This document shows, one piece after another, positions 1 through 7,925 of a stretch of DNA of 40,831 nt (the first letter of the stretch is position 1; every line of letters starts with the position of its first letter). The stretch spans positions 1 to 40,831 of the forward strand of contig WFNH01000058.1 of assembly GCA_015488685.1 (NCBI GenBank). Direction: 5' to 3'. Source of the stretch: Marinosulfonomonas sp. GTDB taxonomy: Bacteria; Pseudomonadota; Alphaproteobacteria; Rhodobacterales; Rhodobacteraceae. Below the pieces are notes generated by a model. It did not search any database. It saw only the letters and a program-made list of their open reading frames with translations, and was not told the DNA's origin. A program made the position numbers and the translations under genes.

Positions 1-56
1 GGTCTTTCTCCTGATTTTATCTAGACAGCGATGTGCTGCTGTGATTCTGTGCTTGT

Positions 57-623
57 ATGAGTATTAACAGACGTAATTTTCCGTATTGGCTTGTTTTCGC
101 CATTATCCTTGCAACCGCCGGCATTCTTCTTGCAATGGGGCGCGTGCCGATCTGCAAATGTGGCACCGTCAAACTGTGGTATTTCGCGCTGAATACCTCG
201 GAAGGGTCGCAGCATCTGATCGACTGGTATAGCCCCAGCCACCTGATACACGGGATTCTTTTCTACGCCATCCTTTGGCTGGTGGCACGGCGTCTGGATG
301 TCGGTTGGCGGCTGGTGATTGCGACAATTGTCGAATCCGCTTGGGAAATTATGGAAAACACCAATGCGGTGATCGAACGTTATCGCGAGGTCACCATTTC
401 GCTGGATTATTTCGGCGACAGTGTGGTCAATTCCATATCCGACATAACCTGTATGCTGATCGGTTTCTGGCTGGCGCGGCGGCTGCCGATCTGGGCCAGT
501 GTGGCAATCGTGATCGGGTTCGAGGTGCTGACCACCGCGCTGATCCGTGATGGCCTGACCTTGAACATCCTGATGCTGCTGTATCCGCTGGATGCAATCC
601 GCGATTGGCAGGCGGCGCTTTAG
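57..623 (+). CDS. DUF2585 (UPF0314) family integral membrane protein
   Basis: A 188-residue protein of the DUF2585/UPF0314 family, which is widespread in Alphaproteobacteria and has no assigned biochemical role. An N-terminal hydrophobic helix (about residues 9-27) is followed by a short loop with a CKCG pair of cysteines. Further membrane segments lie near residues 62-78, 84-95 and 130-165. The family-typical stretch around residues 95-130 (WEIMENTNAVIERYR, then GDSVVNSISD) is well kept, so the gene looks intact. It converges on fahA with 26 bp between stop codons and is not obviously part of the tyrosine operon. The start is the first ATG after the window's left edge; a longer upstream context cannot be checked. 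The family call is firm, the function unknown. Confidence 0.88.
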   Translation: MSINRRNFPYWLVFAIILATAGILLAMGRVPICKCGTVKLWYFALNTSEGSQHLIDWYSPSHLIHGILFYAILWLVARRLDVGWRLVIATIVESAWEIMENTNAVIERYREVTISLDYFGDSVVNSISDITCMLIGFWLARRLPIWASVAIVIGFEVLTTALIRDGLTLNILMLLYPLDAIRDWQAAL

Positions 624-649
624 GGCCGGATATGTGGCTCTAACACGCA

Positions 650-1912
650 CTATTCGAACGGGTTTTTCACAGCGGGCAGGATTGTCCCGCGACATTCGCC
701 AAAGCCGATCCTGTATCCATCCCCCTGCGCGTGGCCCTTCAGCGTCAGGGTGTCGCCATCCTCGATAAAGCTGCGGGTTTCGCCGGTGTCGAGCGTGAAC
801 GGCTCGCGCCCAGCCCAGCTGAGTTCCAGCAACGAGCCGAATTCATCCCTAGTCGGGCCGGAAATGGTGCCGGACCCCAGCAGATCACCTGCGTTCATTT
901 CACACCCGCACACCGCGTGGTGGCACAGTTGTTGTGCGGCGGAATAATACATCCGGCTGTAATTGGTACGGGTAATGGTGGTGGCTTTGGCGGCGCCTGC
1001 GGGCAGCATGGTGACTTCCAGACTAACGTCATACAGGCCGGGTTTGTTTTCGGTCAGATAGGGCAGCAGTTCCTTTTCACGCGGCGGTGTGGCGGTGCGA
1101 AAATCCTCTAGTGCGGCGGCGGTAACGATCCACGGGCTGATGGTGGTGCCGAAGGCTTTGCCCTGAAACGGCCCCAGCGGCTGATATTCCCAGCCCTGAA
1201 TATCGCGTGCGGACCAGTCATTCAGCAGCACATAGCCGAAAATCATCGCGTCGGCCTGATCCACGGTAATCGGTTGACCCATGGTGGAACCGGTACCGAC
1301 AATCGCGCCCATCTCCAGTTCGATATCCAGCCGTTTACAAGGCCCGAACGTGGGCATCTCGGCATCCGGCGCTTTGGTCTGGCCCAGCGGGCGGTGAATA
1401 TCGGTGCCCGACACCACCACGGTCGAGGCGCGGCCGTTATAGCCGATCGGGATGTGCAGCCAGTTGGCCGGCAGGTCGGGCGAACCACGCATAATAGACC
1501 CCATATTCTTGGCATGCTGCATACCAGCATAGAAATCGGTGTATTCGGACACGGCAATCGGCATGTGCAGGGTGGCATCTGATTGCGCTACTAAATGTGG
1601 TTCTAACGCAGCTTGTTTTGCCGATCCTTCCGCCAAAGCCGATGTTAGGTCCGCACGGAAGATGGCCCATGCCTCGGCCCCCAGATCCATAAAGTCATTC
1701 CAGAACGGCACGTCGAACACGGGCACATCCGCGGACGTCAAAACCCCCGCTTCCTCGGCGGCGGTGACATCCAGAATCATATCGCCAATGGCCACGCCGC
1801 AATGGGCATCCCCTTCGCCAATGGAGAACACGCCATAAGGCAGGTTGTTCAGCGGGAAATCGGTGTCGGCGGAATTGGCCGATGTGATCCATGATTTAAG
1901 CAGGTTGGGCAT
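650..1912 (-). CDS. fahA: Fumarylacetoacetase
   Basis: Fumarylacetoacetate hydrolase, the last step of homogentisate breakdown, giving fumarate and acetoacetate in the cytosol. The 420-residue length matches the eukaryotic-type enzyme. The N-terminal SH3-like FAH domain (about 1-118) is followed by the catalytic beta-roll domain. The known metal and catalytic residues are visible: D126 and H133 in DFYAGMQHAKN, E198 and E200 in DIELEMG, and D232 in NDWSARDIQGWE. The position of D126 equals that in the mouse enzyme. A GAGGAA ribosome binding site precedes the ATG, and the maiA stop lies 9 nt upstream, so this is the distal gene of the hmgA-maiA-fahA operon. Its acetoacetate product could feed the thiolase encoded across the divergent promoter, after CoA activation by an enzyme not seen here. 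Confidence 0.97.
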   Translation of the reverse strand: MPNLLKSWITSANSADTDFPLNNLPYGVFSIGEGDAHCGVAIGDMILDVTAAEEAGVLTSADVPVFDVPFWNDFMDLGAEAWAIFRADLTSALAEGSAKQAALEPHLVAQSDATLHMPIAVSEYTDFYAGMQHAKNMGSIMRGSPDLPANWLHIPIGYNGRASTVVVSGTDIHRPLGQTKAPDAEMPTFGPCKRLDIELEMGAIVGTGSTMGQPITVDQADAMIFGYVLLNDWSARDIQGWEYQPLGPFQGKAFGTTISPWIVTAAALEDFRTATPPREKELLPYLTENKPGLYDVSLEVTMLPAGAAKATTITRTNYSRMYYSAAQQLCHHAVCGCEMNAGDLLGSGTISGPTRDEFGSLLELSWAGREPFTLDTGETRSFIEDGDTLTLKGHAQGDGYRIGFGECRGTILPAVKNPFE

Positions 1913-1921
1913 TATGGTTCC

Positions 1922-2563
1922 TCAGGGCTGTGCGTCAGGTTGGTTTTCGGGCCGCGCCGCATCGAATGCGGGCAGGGCCAGACAGTTTTGTTCGATCTCG
2001 GTCAGGCGGGCGTAGGGGGTCAGGTCAAGATCCCAGCGCCGCGCGTTATAATACTGCGCGGTGATGCAAATGTCAGCAAATCCCGGCGCATCGCCAAAAG
2101 CAAACGGCGTGTCATCACGCACCATCTGTTGTAGCGCATCAAATCCCATCCTCATCCAGTGGCGCATCCATTCGGCCTTGTCCTCGGGCGTGGCACCAAA
2201 GGTTTTGCCAAGATGCTGCACCACGCGCAGGTTGTTGACGGGGTGAATATCGGCGGCCACCACCAAAGCCGCCGCTTTGACATGTGCGCGTTGCACAGTA
2301 TCGGAAGGCAATAGGGGCGGTTCGGGGTTGGTGATATCCAGATATTCGCAAATTGCCAGTGACTGGGTCAGGGGCGTATCATCATCCAGCACAAGTGTTG
2401 GCACAAGATGTGTGGGGTTCAGCGCCACATAATCCGGCCCATGTTGTTGGCCACCGTCGGCAACCAGATCAACCGGTACGGTTTCATAGACCAACCCCTT
2501 CATGTTCAGCGCAATGCGAACACGGTAGGCTGCGGTTGATCGCCAGTAGGAATAGAGCCTCAT
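1922..2563 (-). CDS. maiA: Maleylacetoacetate isomerase (zeta-class glutathione S-transferase)
   Basis: Converts maleylacetoacetate to fumarylacetoacetate using glutathione as cofactor. The 213-residue protein starts with the zeta-class signature YSYWRSTAAYRVRIALN, holding the Ser/Thr-containing active-site loop. A thioredoxin-like N-domain with NPTHLVPTL and the QSLAICEYLD glutathione-contact motif follows, then an all-helical C-domain. Its ATG overlaps the TGA of the 38-codon gene upstream (ATGA, positions 2560-2563), and a GGAGG at 2571-2575 serves as its ribosome binding site. Translation is therefore probably coupled to that small gene and to hmgA. The fahA start follows 9 nt after its stop. 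There is nothing odd in the catalytic region; the C-terminal tail (ENQPDAQP) is short and polar. Confidence 0.95.
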   Translation of the reverse strand: MRLYSYWRSTAAYRVRIALNMKGLVYETVPVDLVADGGQQHGPDYVALNPTHLVPTLVLDDDTPLTQSLAICEYLDITNPEPPLLPSDTVQRAHVKAAALVVAADIHPVNNLRVVQHLGKTFGATPEDKAEWMRHWMRMGFDALQQMVRDDTPFAFGDAPGFADICITAQYYNARRWDLDLTPYARLTEIEQNCLALPAFDAARPENQPDAQP

Positions 2564-2676
2564 TTATCATCCTCCTCTTCGTCCCATTCATCCCACGGAC
2601 CACCCATAAGTCTGATTCCGTATAAGATGACACCGGCGACAATAACCCCGACAGCAATAACCGCCAGAAGTTTCAC
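2560..2676 (-). CDS. 38-residue single-span membrane peptide inside the tyrosine operon, unrecognised
   Basis: A short reading frame exactly fills the gap between hmgA and maiA. It starts with GTG at 2676-2674, overlapping the hmgA stop (GTGA), and ends with TGA at 2562-2560, overlapping the maiA start (ATGA). An AAGGGGG stretch lies a few bases before the GTG. The predicted peptide begins [20 protein letters not shown], one hydrophobic helix of about 18 residues. After a short GIRLMGGPW segment comes a very acidic tail ([10 protein letters not shown]). I do not recognise a family. The interlocked start and stop codons on both sides, the ribosome binding site and the clear hydrophobic/acidic division argue for a real gene. 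It could be a small membrane anchor or regulator for the pathway, or a relic that only couples translation. Confidence 0.7.
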   Translation of the reverse strand: MKLLAVIAVGVIVAGVILYGIRLMGGPWDEWDEEEDDK

Positions 2677-4034
2677 TTCACCCCCTTGGTGCCATCGAAT
2701 TTCTTTTCCAGATCACTCCAGCATTCCACATAATCATCCTGCACCGGTGCCTCGTATGCGGCGAAATCGGTCAGGTGCTGCGGAAAGCGGGTCTCGAACA
2801 TGAAGGACATGGTGTTGTCCAGAAACTCGGGTTTCAGATCGGCGTTGCTGGCCCCCTCGAATGCGTTGCGGTCGGGACCATGCGGGATCATCATGTTGTG
2901 CAGGCTCATGCCGCCGGGGACAAACCCTTCTGGCTTGGCGTCATAGATGCCGTAAATATTGCCCATCAGTTCGGACATGATGTTCTTGTGATACCACGGC
3001 GGGCGGAAGGTGTTTTCCGCCACCATCCAGCGTTCGCGAAACAGCACAAAGTCGATATTCGCGGTGCCCGGCGTGCCCGAAGGCGCGGTCAGCACGGTGA
3101 AAATAGACGGGTCGGGGTGGTCAAACAGGATCGCGCCAACGGGGGAAAATGTGCGCAGGTCATATTTGCAGGCGGCATAGTTGCCGTGCCACGCGACCAC
3201 ATCCAGCGGCGAGTGATCAATAAAGGTTTCGTGGAATTGCCCGCCCCATTTGATGATCACACGGCTTTTTGCCTCGCGATCCTCGAATGCTGCCACGGGT
3301 GTCTTGAAATCACGCGGGTTGGCAAGGCAGTTGGCCCCGATTGGCCCGCGCGAAGGTAGATCGAACTTCTGGCCGTAATTCTCGCAAACAAACCCGCGGG
3401 CGGGGCCGTCGATCAGTTCGACCCGAAACACCATGCCACGCGGCAGGATGGCGATTTCCTTTGGCTCCAGATCAATGATGCCCAGTTCGGTGCAAAATCG
3501 CAGCCGTCCTTCTTGCGGAACCACCAGCAGTTCACTGTCGGCAGAGTAGAAGTATTCATCCTGCATGGAGTCGGTGATCAGGTAGATATGGCAGGCCATG
3601 CCGACCTGCGTATTCACATCCCCCGCCGTGGTCATCGTGCGCATACCGGTGACAAAGGTCAGATGCTCTTCGCCGTGCGGCACCGGATCCCAGCGGTATT
3701 GGCCCAGCGACAGGGTGTCGGGATTAATGTTCGGGGCGGATTTCCAATAAGGCATCTCAATCCGCGCAAACCGCGATACATGCCGCACCGAGGGGCGGAT
3801 GCGGTAACACCATGTGCGTTCATTCTGCCCGCGCGGTGCGGTGAACGCCGTGCCGGACAGTTGTTCGGCATACAACCCATATTCACATTTCTGCGGGCTG
3901 TTCATGCCTTGGGGCAGGGCACCGGGCAAGGCTTCGGTTTCGAAATCATTTCCAAATCCGGGCATATAACCGCCTGCGGTTCCGGAAGCGGAATTGGCAC
4001 GGGTCATCCCGTGGTCTGTCCTGTCGGTGGTCAT
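2673..4034 (-). CDS. hmgA: Homogentisate 1,2-dioxygenase
   Basis: Non-haem Fe(II) dioxygenase that opens the homogentisate ring to maleylacetoacetate, the committed step of tyrosine and phenylalanine catabolism. The length of 453 residues fits the family. The iron ligands are visible with the spacing of the human enzyme (H335, E341, H371), shifted by exactly 14: H349 and E355 in [13 protein letters not shown], and H385 in [14 protein letters not shown]. The N-terminal substrate-binding stretch ([17 protein letters not shown]) is complete. The chosen ATG has a GGAG ribosome binding site (4043-4046) with 8 nt spacing; the first 20 or so residues are low-complexity and could be bypassed. It is the first gene of the operon, and its promoter overlaps an inverted repeat likely bound by the divergent MarR protein. 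Confidence 0.97.
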   Translation of the reverse strand: MTTDRTDHGMTRANSASGTAGGYMPGFGNDFETEALPGALPQGMNSPQKCEYGLYAEQLSGTAFTAPRGQNERTWCYRIRPSVRHVSRFARIEMPYWKSAPNINPDTLSLGQYRWDPVPHGEEHLTFVTGMRTMTTAGDVNTQVGMACHIYLITDSMQDEYFYSADSELLVVPQEGRLRFCTELGIIDLEPKEIAILPRGMVFRVELIDGPARGFVCENYGQKFDLPSRGPIGANCLANPRDFKTPVAAFEDREAKSRVIIKWGGQFHETFIDHSPLDVVAWHGNYAACKYDLRTFSPVGAILFDHPDPSIFTVLTAPSGTPGTANIDFVLFRERWMVAENTFRPPWYHKNIMSELMGNIYGIYDAKPEGFVPGGMSLHNMMIPHGPDRNAFEGASNADLKPEFLDNTMSFMFETRFPQHLTDFAAYEAPVQDDYVECWSDLEKKFDGTKGVK

Positions 4035-4075
4035 CGGCGCGTCTCCAGTCGGCGATCAAGGCGTTTCCTGCGGGC

Positions 4076-4105
4076 ACCCTATCGTTGCAAATGCAACGAA
4101 GTCAA
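4076..4105 (-). promoter_or_regulatory. Probable sigma-70 promoter of the hmgA operon
   Basis: Read on the minus strand, TTGACT (4105-4100) is followed after 17-18 nt by ATAGGG/TAGGGT (4082-4076), about 40 bp before the hmgA start. The -35 is good and the -10 weak. The spacer is almost exactly the inverted repeat at 4083-4098, a classical position for a repressor operator. Confidence 0.55.
4083..4098. promoter_or_regulatory. Operator 1: perfect 7-2-7 inverted repeat between hmgA and marR
   Basis: CGTTGCA-AA-TGCAACG is a perfect inverted repeat lying inside the spacer of the hmgA promoter. Its size and symmetry suit a dimeric winged-helix MarR protein, and such a regulator is encoded divergently 80 bp away. 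A second, slightly diverged copy sits at 4146-4159, with centres 62 bp apart (close to six helical turns), so two dimers could sit on the same face. Confidence 0.65.
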
Positions 4106-4145
4106 GCGCTGTGGACGGTTGATCCTGATTGCAATACATGCGTTC

Positions 4146-4159
4146 ATTGCAAATGTAAC
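4146..4159. promoter_or_regulatory. Operator 2: imperfect copy just upstream of marR
   Basis: ATTGCAAATGTAAC matches the core of operator 1 (GTTGCAAATGCAAC) at 12 of 14 positions. It ends 19 bp before the TTG start proposed for marR, where it could overlap the marR promoter and give autoregulation. A weaker look-alike (ATTGCAATACATGC) precedes it around 4128-4141. Confidence 0.55.
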
Positions 4160-4178
4160 AAACACGCGGAGTTCCCTG

Positions 4179-4613
4179 TTGAGCGATTTTGATCTGGACG
4201 CTTTTCTGCCCTATCAGCTGTCGGTTCTATCGGCGCAGGTCAGTCACGGGTTTTCGACCCTGTATAAGAAAAAATTCGGCATAACCATGCCGGAATGGCG
4301 CGTGGTTGCCCATCTATCACATGCAGGGCCAGTCAGCGTGCGGGAAATCCAGCAGCGCGTGGCGATGGACAAATCCAAAGTCTCGCGCGCCGCTTCGCGG
4401 CTTGAGGCAGCGGGCTATGTCAGCAAGCGGATCAACGAGGGGGACCGGCGGCTGGTCGAGTTGGAGTTGACCGAAAAGGGCCACGCAATGATCAATGAAC
4501 TGGCCCCGACTGCCAAGGAATACGAGGCCCGCGTTCTGGCCACATTGGGCGACCATGCCCCCTGCTTTCGGGCAGCGTTAGAGACACTATTGAAGGAAAA
4601 AGCAGATGACTGA
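4179..4613 (+). CDS. MarR-family transcriptional regulator of the homogentisate locus
   Basis: A 144-residue winged-helix regulator of the MarR family, predicted to control the divergent hmgA operon and its own marR-thiolase unit. The DNA-binding region is clear: MPEWRVVAHLSHAGPVSVREI, then QRVAMDKSKVSRAASRLEAAG (recognition helix) and the wing INEGDRRLVELELTEKG. I chose TTG at 4179 because a GGAG lies 7 nt upstream (4168-4171) and the protein then begins LSDFDLDAFLPYQL, as MarR relatives do. The same frame stays open far upstream, but antisense to hmgA, so longer forms are implausible. The likely ligand is a pathway intermediate such as homogentisate; that is inference. The stop overlaps the thiolase start by 8 nt, so the two are co-translated. 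Confidence 0.88.
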   Translation: MSDFDLDAFLPYQLSVLSAQVSHGFSTLYKKKFGITMPEWRVVAHLSHAGPVSVREIQQRVAMDKSKVSRAASRLEAAGYVSKRINEGDRRLVELELTEKGHAMINELAPTAKEYEARVLATLGDHAPCFRAALETLLKEKADD

Positions 4614-5781
4614 CATCGTAATTCTGGGCAGCGCCCGCACCGCAATCGGCAGTTTTGGCGGGGCCTTGGCAGGGGTTCCCCCGACAACGCTGGCGGCGAC
4701 AGCGTCAAAAGCGGCAATGGCGCGGGCGGGGATTGATCCGGCGCTGATCGAACATGTGGTGTTTGGCAATGTGATCAACACCGAACCCCAAGACATGTAT
4801 CTGGGCCGCGTCGCCGCGATGCAGGCCGGCGTGCCCGAATCCGTGCCCGCAATGAATGTCAGCCGCCTGTGTGGTTCTGGCGCGCAGGCCATCGTTTCGT
4901 CTGCGCAGATGCTAATGCTGGGGGACGCCGATTTTGCACTGGCCGGTGGTGCCGAAAATATGAGCCGCGCGCCCTACATCACAACCGCCGCCCGCTGGGG
5001 GCAAAAGATGGGTGATGTGAAATCCATGGATATGCTGCTGGGCACTTTGAACTGCCCGTTCGGCTCGGGCCATATGGGGGTGACGGCGGAAAACGTGGCG
5101 GCCGAGTATGGCATATCCCGCGAGGAACAGGACGCCTTTGCGCTGGAAAGCCAGACGCGGGCGGCTAGGGCGATTGAAGCGGGGTATTTCGAGGAGCAAA
5201 TCGTGCCGGTCGAGGTGAAGGTGCGGCGCGAGGTGGTGGAATTCAAGGTGGATGAACACCCCAAGGCCACGTCAGCCGAAGCGCTAGCCGGTCTGCGCCC
5301 CGCCTTCCAAAAGGACGGCACAGTGACGGCAGGCAATGCCTCGGGCATCAATGACGGTGCCGCAGCATTGGTGCTGGCGCGGCGCGGAGCGGCGGAAAAG
5401 GCAGGGTTAGAGCCACTTGCCCGCATCATTGGCTATGCCCACGCTGGTGTCGCGCCCAATATGATGGGGATCGGGCCGATACCTGCGGTGCAAAGCTTGC
5501 TGGAAAGAACCGGCCTGTCGGTCGATGATTTCGACGTGATCGAATCCAACGAGGCCTTTGCCGCGCAAGCACTGGCGGTCAGCAAGGTTCTGGGGCTTGA
5601 TCCAGCTCGCGTAAACCCGAACGGCGGCGCGATTGCGCTGGGGCATCCGGTGGGAGCCACGGGTGCTCTGCTGACGGTCAAGGCATTGTACGAACTGGAA
5701 CGGACCGGCGGTAAACGGGCACTGATCACCATGTGCATCGGCGGCGGTCAGGGGATCGCGCTGGCGATTGAGCGGATTTAG
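4606..5781 (+). CDS. Acetyl-CoA acetyltransferase (thiolase)
   Basis: A 391-residue degradative/biosynthetic thiolase that interconverts acetoacetyl-CoA plus CoA with two acetyl-CoA. The full catalytic set is present: nucleophile C89 in SRLCGSG, H347 in GHPVGATG and C377 in MCIGGGQG, together with the NEAFA motif. Several paralogues (phbA, atoB and bktB types) share this architecture, and I cannot choose a symbol from sequence alone. The ATG overlaps the end of marR by 8 nt, which suggests co-regulation with tyrosine catabolism. Acetoacetate from fumarylacetoacetase would need this step after activation to acetoacetyl-CoA. The TAG stop (5779-5781) forms part of the terminal inverted repeat of the palindromic element that follows. 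Confidence 0.93.
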   Translation: MTDIVILGSARTAIGSFGGALAGVPPTTLAATASKAAMARAGIDPALIEHVVFGNVINTEPQDMYLGRVAAMQAGVPESVPAMNVSRLCGSGAQAIVSSAQMLMLGDADFALAGGAENMSRAPYITTAARWGQKMGDVKSMDMLLGTLNCPFGSGHMGVTAENVAAEYGISREEQDAFALESQTRAARAIEAGYFEEQIVPVEVKVRREVVEFKVDEHPKATSAEALAGLRPAFQKDGTVTAGNASGINDGAAALVLARRGAAEKAGLEPLARIIGYAHAGVAPNMMGIGPIPAVQSLLERTGLSVDDFDVIESNEAFAAQALAVSKVLGLDPARVNPNGGAIALGHPVGATGALLTVKALYELERTGGKRALITMCIGGGQGIALAIERI

Positions 5782-5894
5782 AGCGGGCTGCACCCGATTG
5801 GATTCGGGCATTCATTTTGCGGACCGAGGCAGCGTTCGCAACAGCGAATGCGTTCGGGCCGAAAGATGAATTCGATTTGGTGCGACATGCTCTA
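5779..5894. repeat. Long imperfect extragenic palindrome with TAGAGC/GCTCTA ends
   Basis: This interval between two convergent genes is one large imperfect inverted repeat. The outer ends are TAGAGC (5779-5784) and GCTCTA (5889-5894), followed inward by GCACC/GGTGC. The middle arms are 5810-5828 and 5853-5871, matching apart from single-base bulges and two mismatches. The core is an 8-bp hairpin, GCGTTCGC (5832-5839), loop AACA, GCGAATGC (5844-5851). Both flanking stop codons lie in the terminal repeats. The architecture resembles small REP/MITE-like dispersed palindromes of Alphaproteobacteria, and it may also act as a bidirectional terminator, though no T-tract follows. No second copy was seen in this window. 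Confidence 0.65.
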
Positions 5895-7925
5895 GTTCAG
5901 CCGGATATCCGCCCGCGCAGACCGCCCCTTTGCATCAATCACCGACAGGGTGATGAAACCGGCGCCATCGGTTTCCAGCACCGACTGCCGATCATAGGTG
6001 GCCACGGCAAACGGTTTGCCGTTGGCCAGCCATGTGAACGGTGCCACCCCGTCACGCACCTTGACCATCAGAAATCCGCCGTCCGTTTCCACCTCGGCAC
6101 CGTCCGGCGGGAAGGCGACAGTGGGAGCGCCTTTGGGTTTCTCGAACAGGGCATTGCGGCCACGGAACCGTTGCAGGGGTTGCGGCAGTTCGGCGTTGCT
6201 GACGGTCAGCGCGGCAGGCGGAGGCGGGCGCAGCGGAGTTAGTACGGGTTTGATCCGGCTGAACACCTCGAACAAAACAGGGGCTGCCAATCCACCGCCA
6301 AAGGCACCCGGCACCGGCGTGCCATCGGCGCGACCCATCCAGACACCGGCCACATGTTGCCCGTCAAACCCCAGCGCCCATGCGTCGCGGTGGCCATAAC
6401 TGGTGCCGGTTTTATAGGCCAGCCGGTTGCGCGGCGCATTGGGCGGCGGGGCAAGGCCCGACAGAATATCGGCGACATACCACGCGGCCACGGGGGAAAT
6501 CAGATTTCGGCCAGATTGGCCTGCATTAGAGCCTCTTTTCCAGATCAAAGGGCGCGGTTTGCCGCTATTCGCCAGCCCTGCATATAGCTGCACCATATCC
6601 GTCAGCGTCACCCCCAACCCGCCCAGTGCAATCGCAAGGCCCGGCTTGCCGCCGGGCACAACAGGGTTCATCCCTGCGCGCCGCAGATTGGACATCAGGT
6701 TGGCGGGGCCGATGGCCTCGGTCAGTTTGATCGCGGGAATATTCAGCGACAATTGCAAAGCGCGGCGGATACGCAGGGTGCCACGGAACTTGCCATCGAA
6801 ATTCTGCGGCACATAAGACCCAAAGGCGGTCGGCACATCGTCAATCAGGGTTTCTGGGTGGGCCAGACCCTGATCAAACGCCATGCCATAGACCAGCGGT
6901 TTCAGGGTAGAGCCGGGCGAACGCAGCGCGCGGGTCATATCGACATATCCCAGCCGGTTATCGGCGCGATAGGCGGCAGAGCCGACCGAGGCAAGGATTT
7001 CACCTGTGGTATGATCGGCCACCAGAATGGCGATGGACAGATCATCCCCCTTGCCCTGAAGCGCGGTTTTCGCCAGCGTTTCCAGCTTACGCTGTAGCGT
7101 GGCATCCAATGTCAGTTGATGGACGTTTTCGGCCACCGCGCGGTCGGCCATATGCGGGGCAAGGGCGGGAAAGGGGTGTTTTTGCGCCGGAACAGGCTCT
7201 GATAATGCCGTTTGTGCCAAATCATCATCCAGCACGCCTGCCGACAGCATCCGTTCCACCACGCGGGCGCGGGCGGCACGGGCGGTGGCACGGTGGCGAT
7301 CTGGGCGGCGGGTTTCCGGTGCCTGCGGCAAGGCCACCAAAAGAGCGGCCTGTGCGGGAGTCAGGCGGCGCGGGTCTTTTCCGAAATAGGCGCGGGTGGC
7401 GGCACGCACCCCTTCCAGATTGCCACCAAAGGGCGCACGGTTCAGGTAAAGCGTCAGAATCTCATCCTTGCTCAACCGGCGCTCCAGCGCCAGCGCAACG
7501 CGAATCTGGCGCAGCTTTCCGGCCCATTTGCCGGTTGTGCCATCCTCCAGCAGGCGGGCGGCCTGCATCGTTAAGGTCGAGCCGCCGGAGACAATTTTCC
7601 CCTGAGTTAGGGCCTGATATATTGCCCGCAGCATCGCCACCGGATCAACACCTGCGTGGCGGTAGAACCGCTTGTCCTCGTAAGCGATCAGCATTTTGAT
7701 GTAATCGGGGTCAACACCATCAAGCGTGGTTTTCAACCGCCAGCGCCCGTCGGCCACCGTATAGGCGCGCAATAGTGTGCCGTTGCGGTCCAGAACCTCG
7801 GCCGATGTTTCAGCAGCCAGCGGCGGCAGAAGCGTGGCATCGACCCAGTCGTCAAAGGCATCCCGCGCCGCCGCCGTGATGAACAGCAACAGCGCGAGGG
7901 TAAGAAGGGCGTGACGCCGGATCAT
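5892..7925 (-). CDS. pbpC: Penicillin-binding protein 1C
   Basis: Bifunctional class A peptidoglycan synthase of the PBP1C type, anchored in the inner membrane with its enzymatic part in the periplasm. Residues 5-20 form the membrane anchor. The glycosyltransferase (GT51) domain follows, with catalytic E83 in AYEDKRFYRHAG and the SGGSTLTMQ motif near 113-121. The transpeptidase domain has S339-T-L-K342, S393-L-N395 and K505-T-G-T. The last 75 or so residues form the BiPBP C-terminal domain typical of PBP1C. At 677 residues it is slightly shorter than the E. coli protein. Its ATG overlaps the alpha-2-macroglobulin stop (ATGA), the common pairing of these two genes. The stop codon lies in the palindromic element. 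Confidence 0.95.
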   Translation of the reverse strand: MIRRHALLTLALLLFITAAARDAFDDWVDATLLPPLAAETSAEVLDRNGTLLRAYTVADGRWRLKTTLDGVDPDYIKMLIAYEDKRFYRHAGVDPVAMLRAIYQALTQGKIVSGGSTLTMQAARLLEDGTTGKWAGKLRQIRVALALERRLSKDEILTLYLNRAPFGGNLEGVRAATRAYFGKDPRRLTPAQAALLVALPQAPETRRPDRHRATARAARARVVERMLSAGVLDDDLAQTALSEPVPAQKHPFPALAPHMADRAVAENVHQLTLDATLQRKLETLAKTALQGKGDDLSIAILVADHTTGEILASVGSAAYRADNRLGYVDMTRALRSPGSTLKPLVYGMAFDQGLAHPETLIDDVPTAFGSYVPQNFDGKFRGTLRIRRALQLSLNIPAIKLTEAIGPANLMSNLRRAGMNPVVPGGKPGLAIALGGLGVTLTDMVQLYAGLANSGKPRPLIWKRGSNAGQSGRNLISPVAAWYVADILSGLAPPPNAPRNRLAYKTGTSYGHRDAWALGFDGQHVAGVWMGRADGTPVPGAFGGGLAAPVLFEVFSRIKPVLTPLRPPPPAALTVSNAELPQPLQRFRGRNALFEKPKGAPTVAFPPDGAEVETDGGFLMVKVRDGVAPFTWLANGKPFAVATYDRQSVLETDGAGFITLSVIDAKGRSARADIRLN

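Noticed and set aside
3513-4178. Long in-frame extension upstream of the marR-type regulator
   Set aside because: It runs antisense to hmgA, has no regulator-like sequence, and a TTG start with a good ribosome binding site at 4179 gives the expected MarR length.
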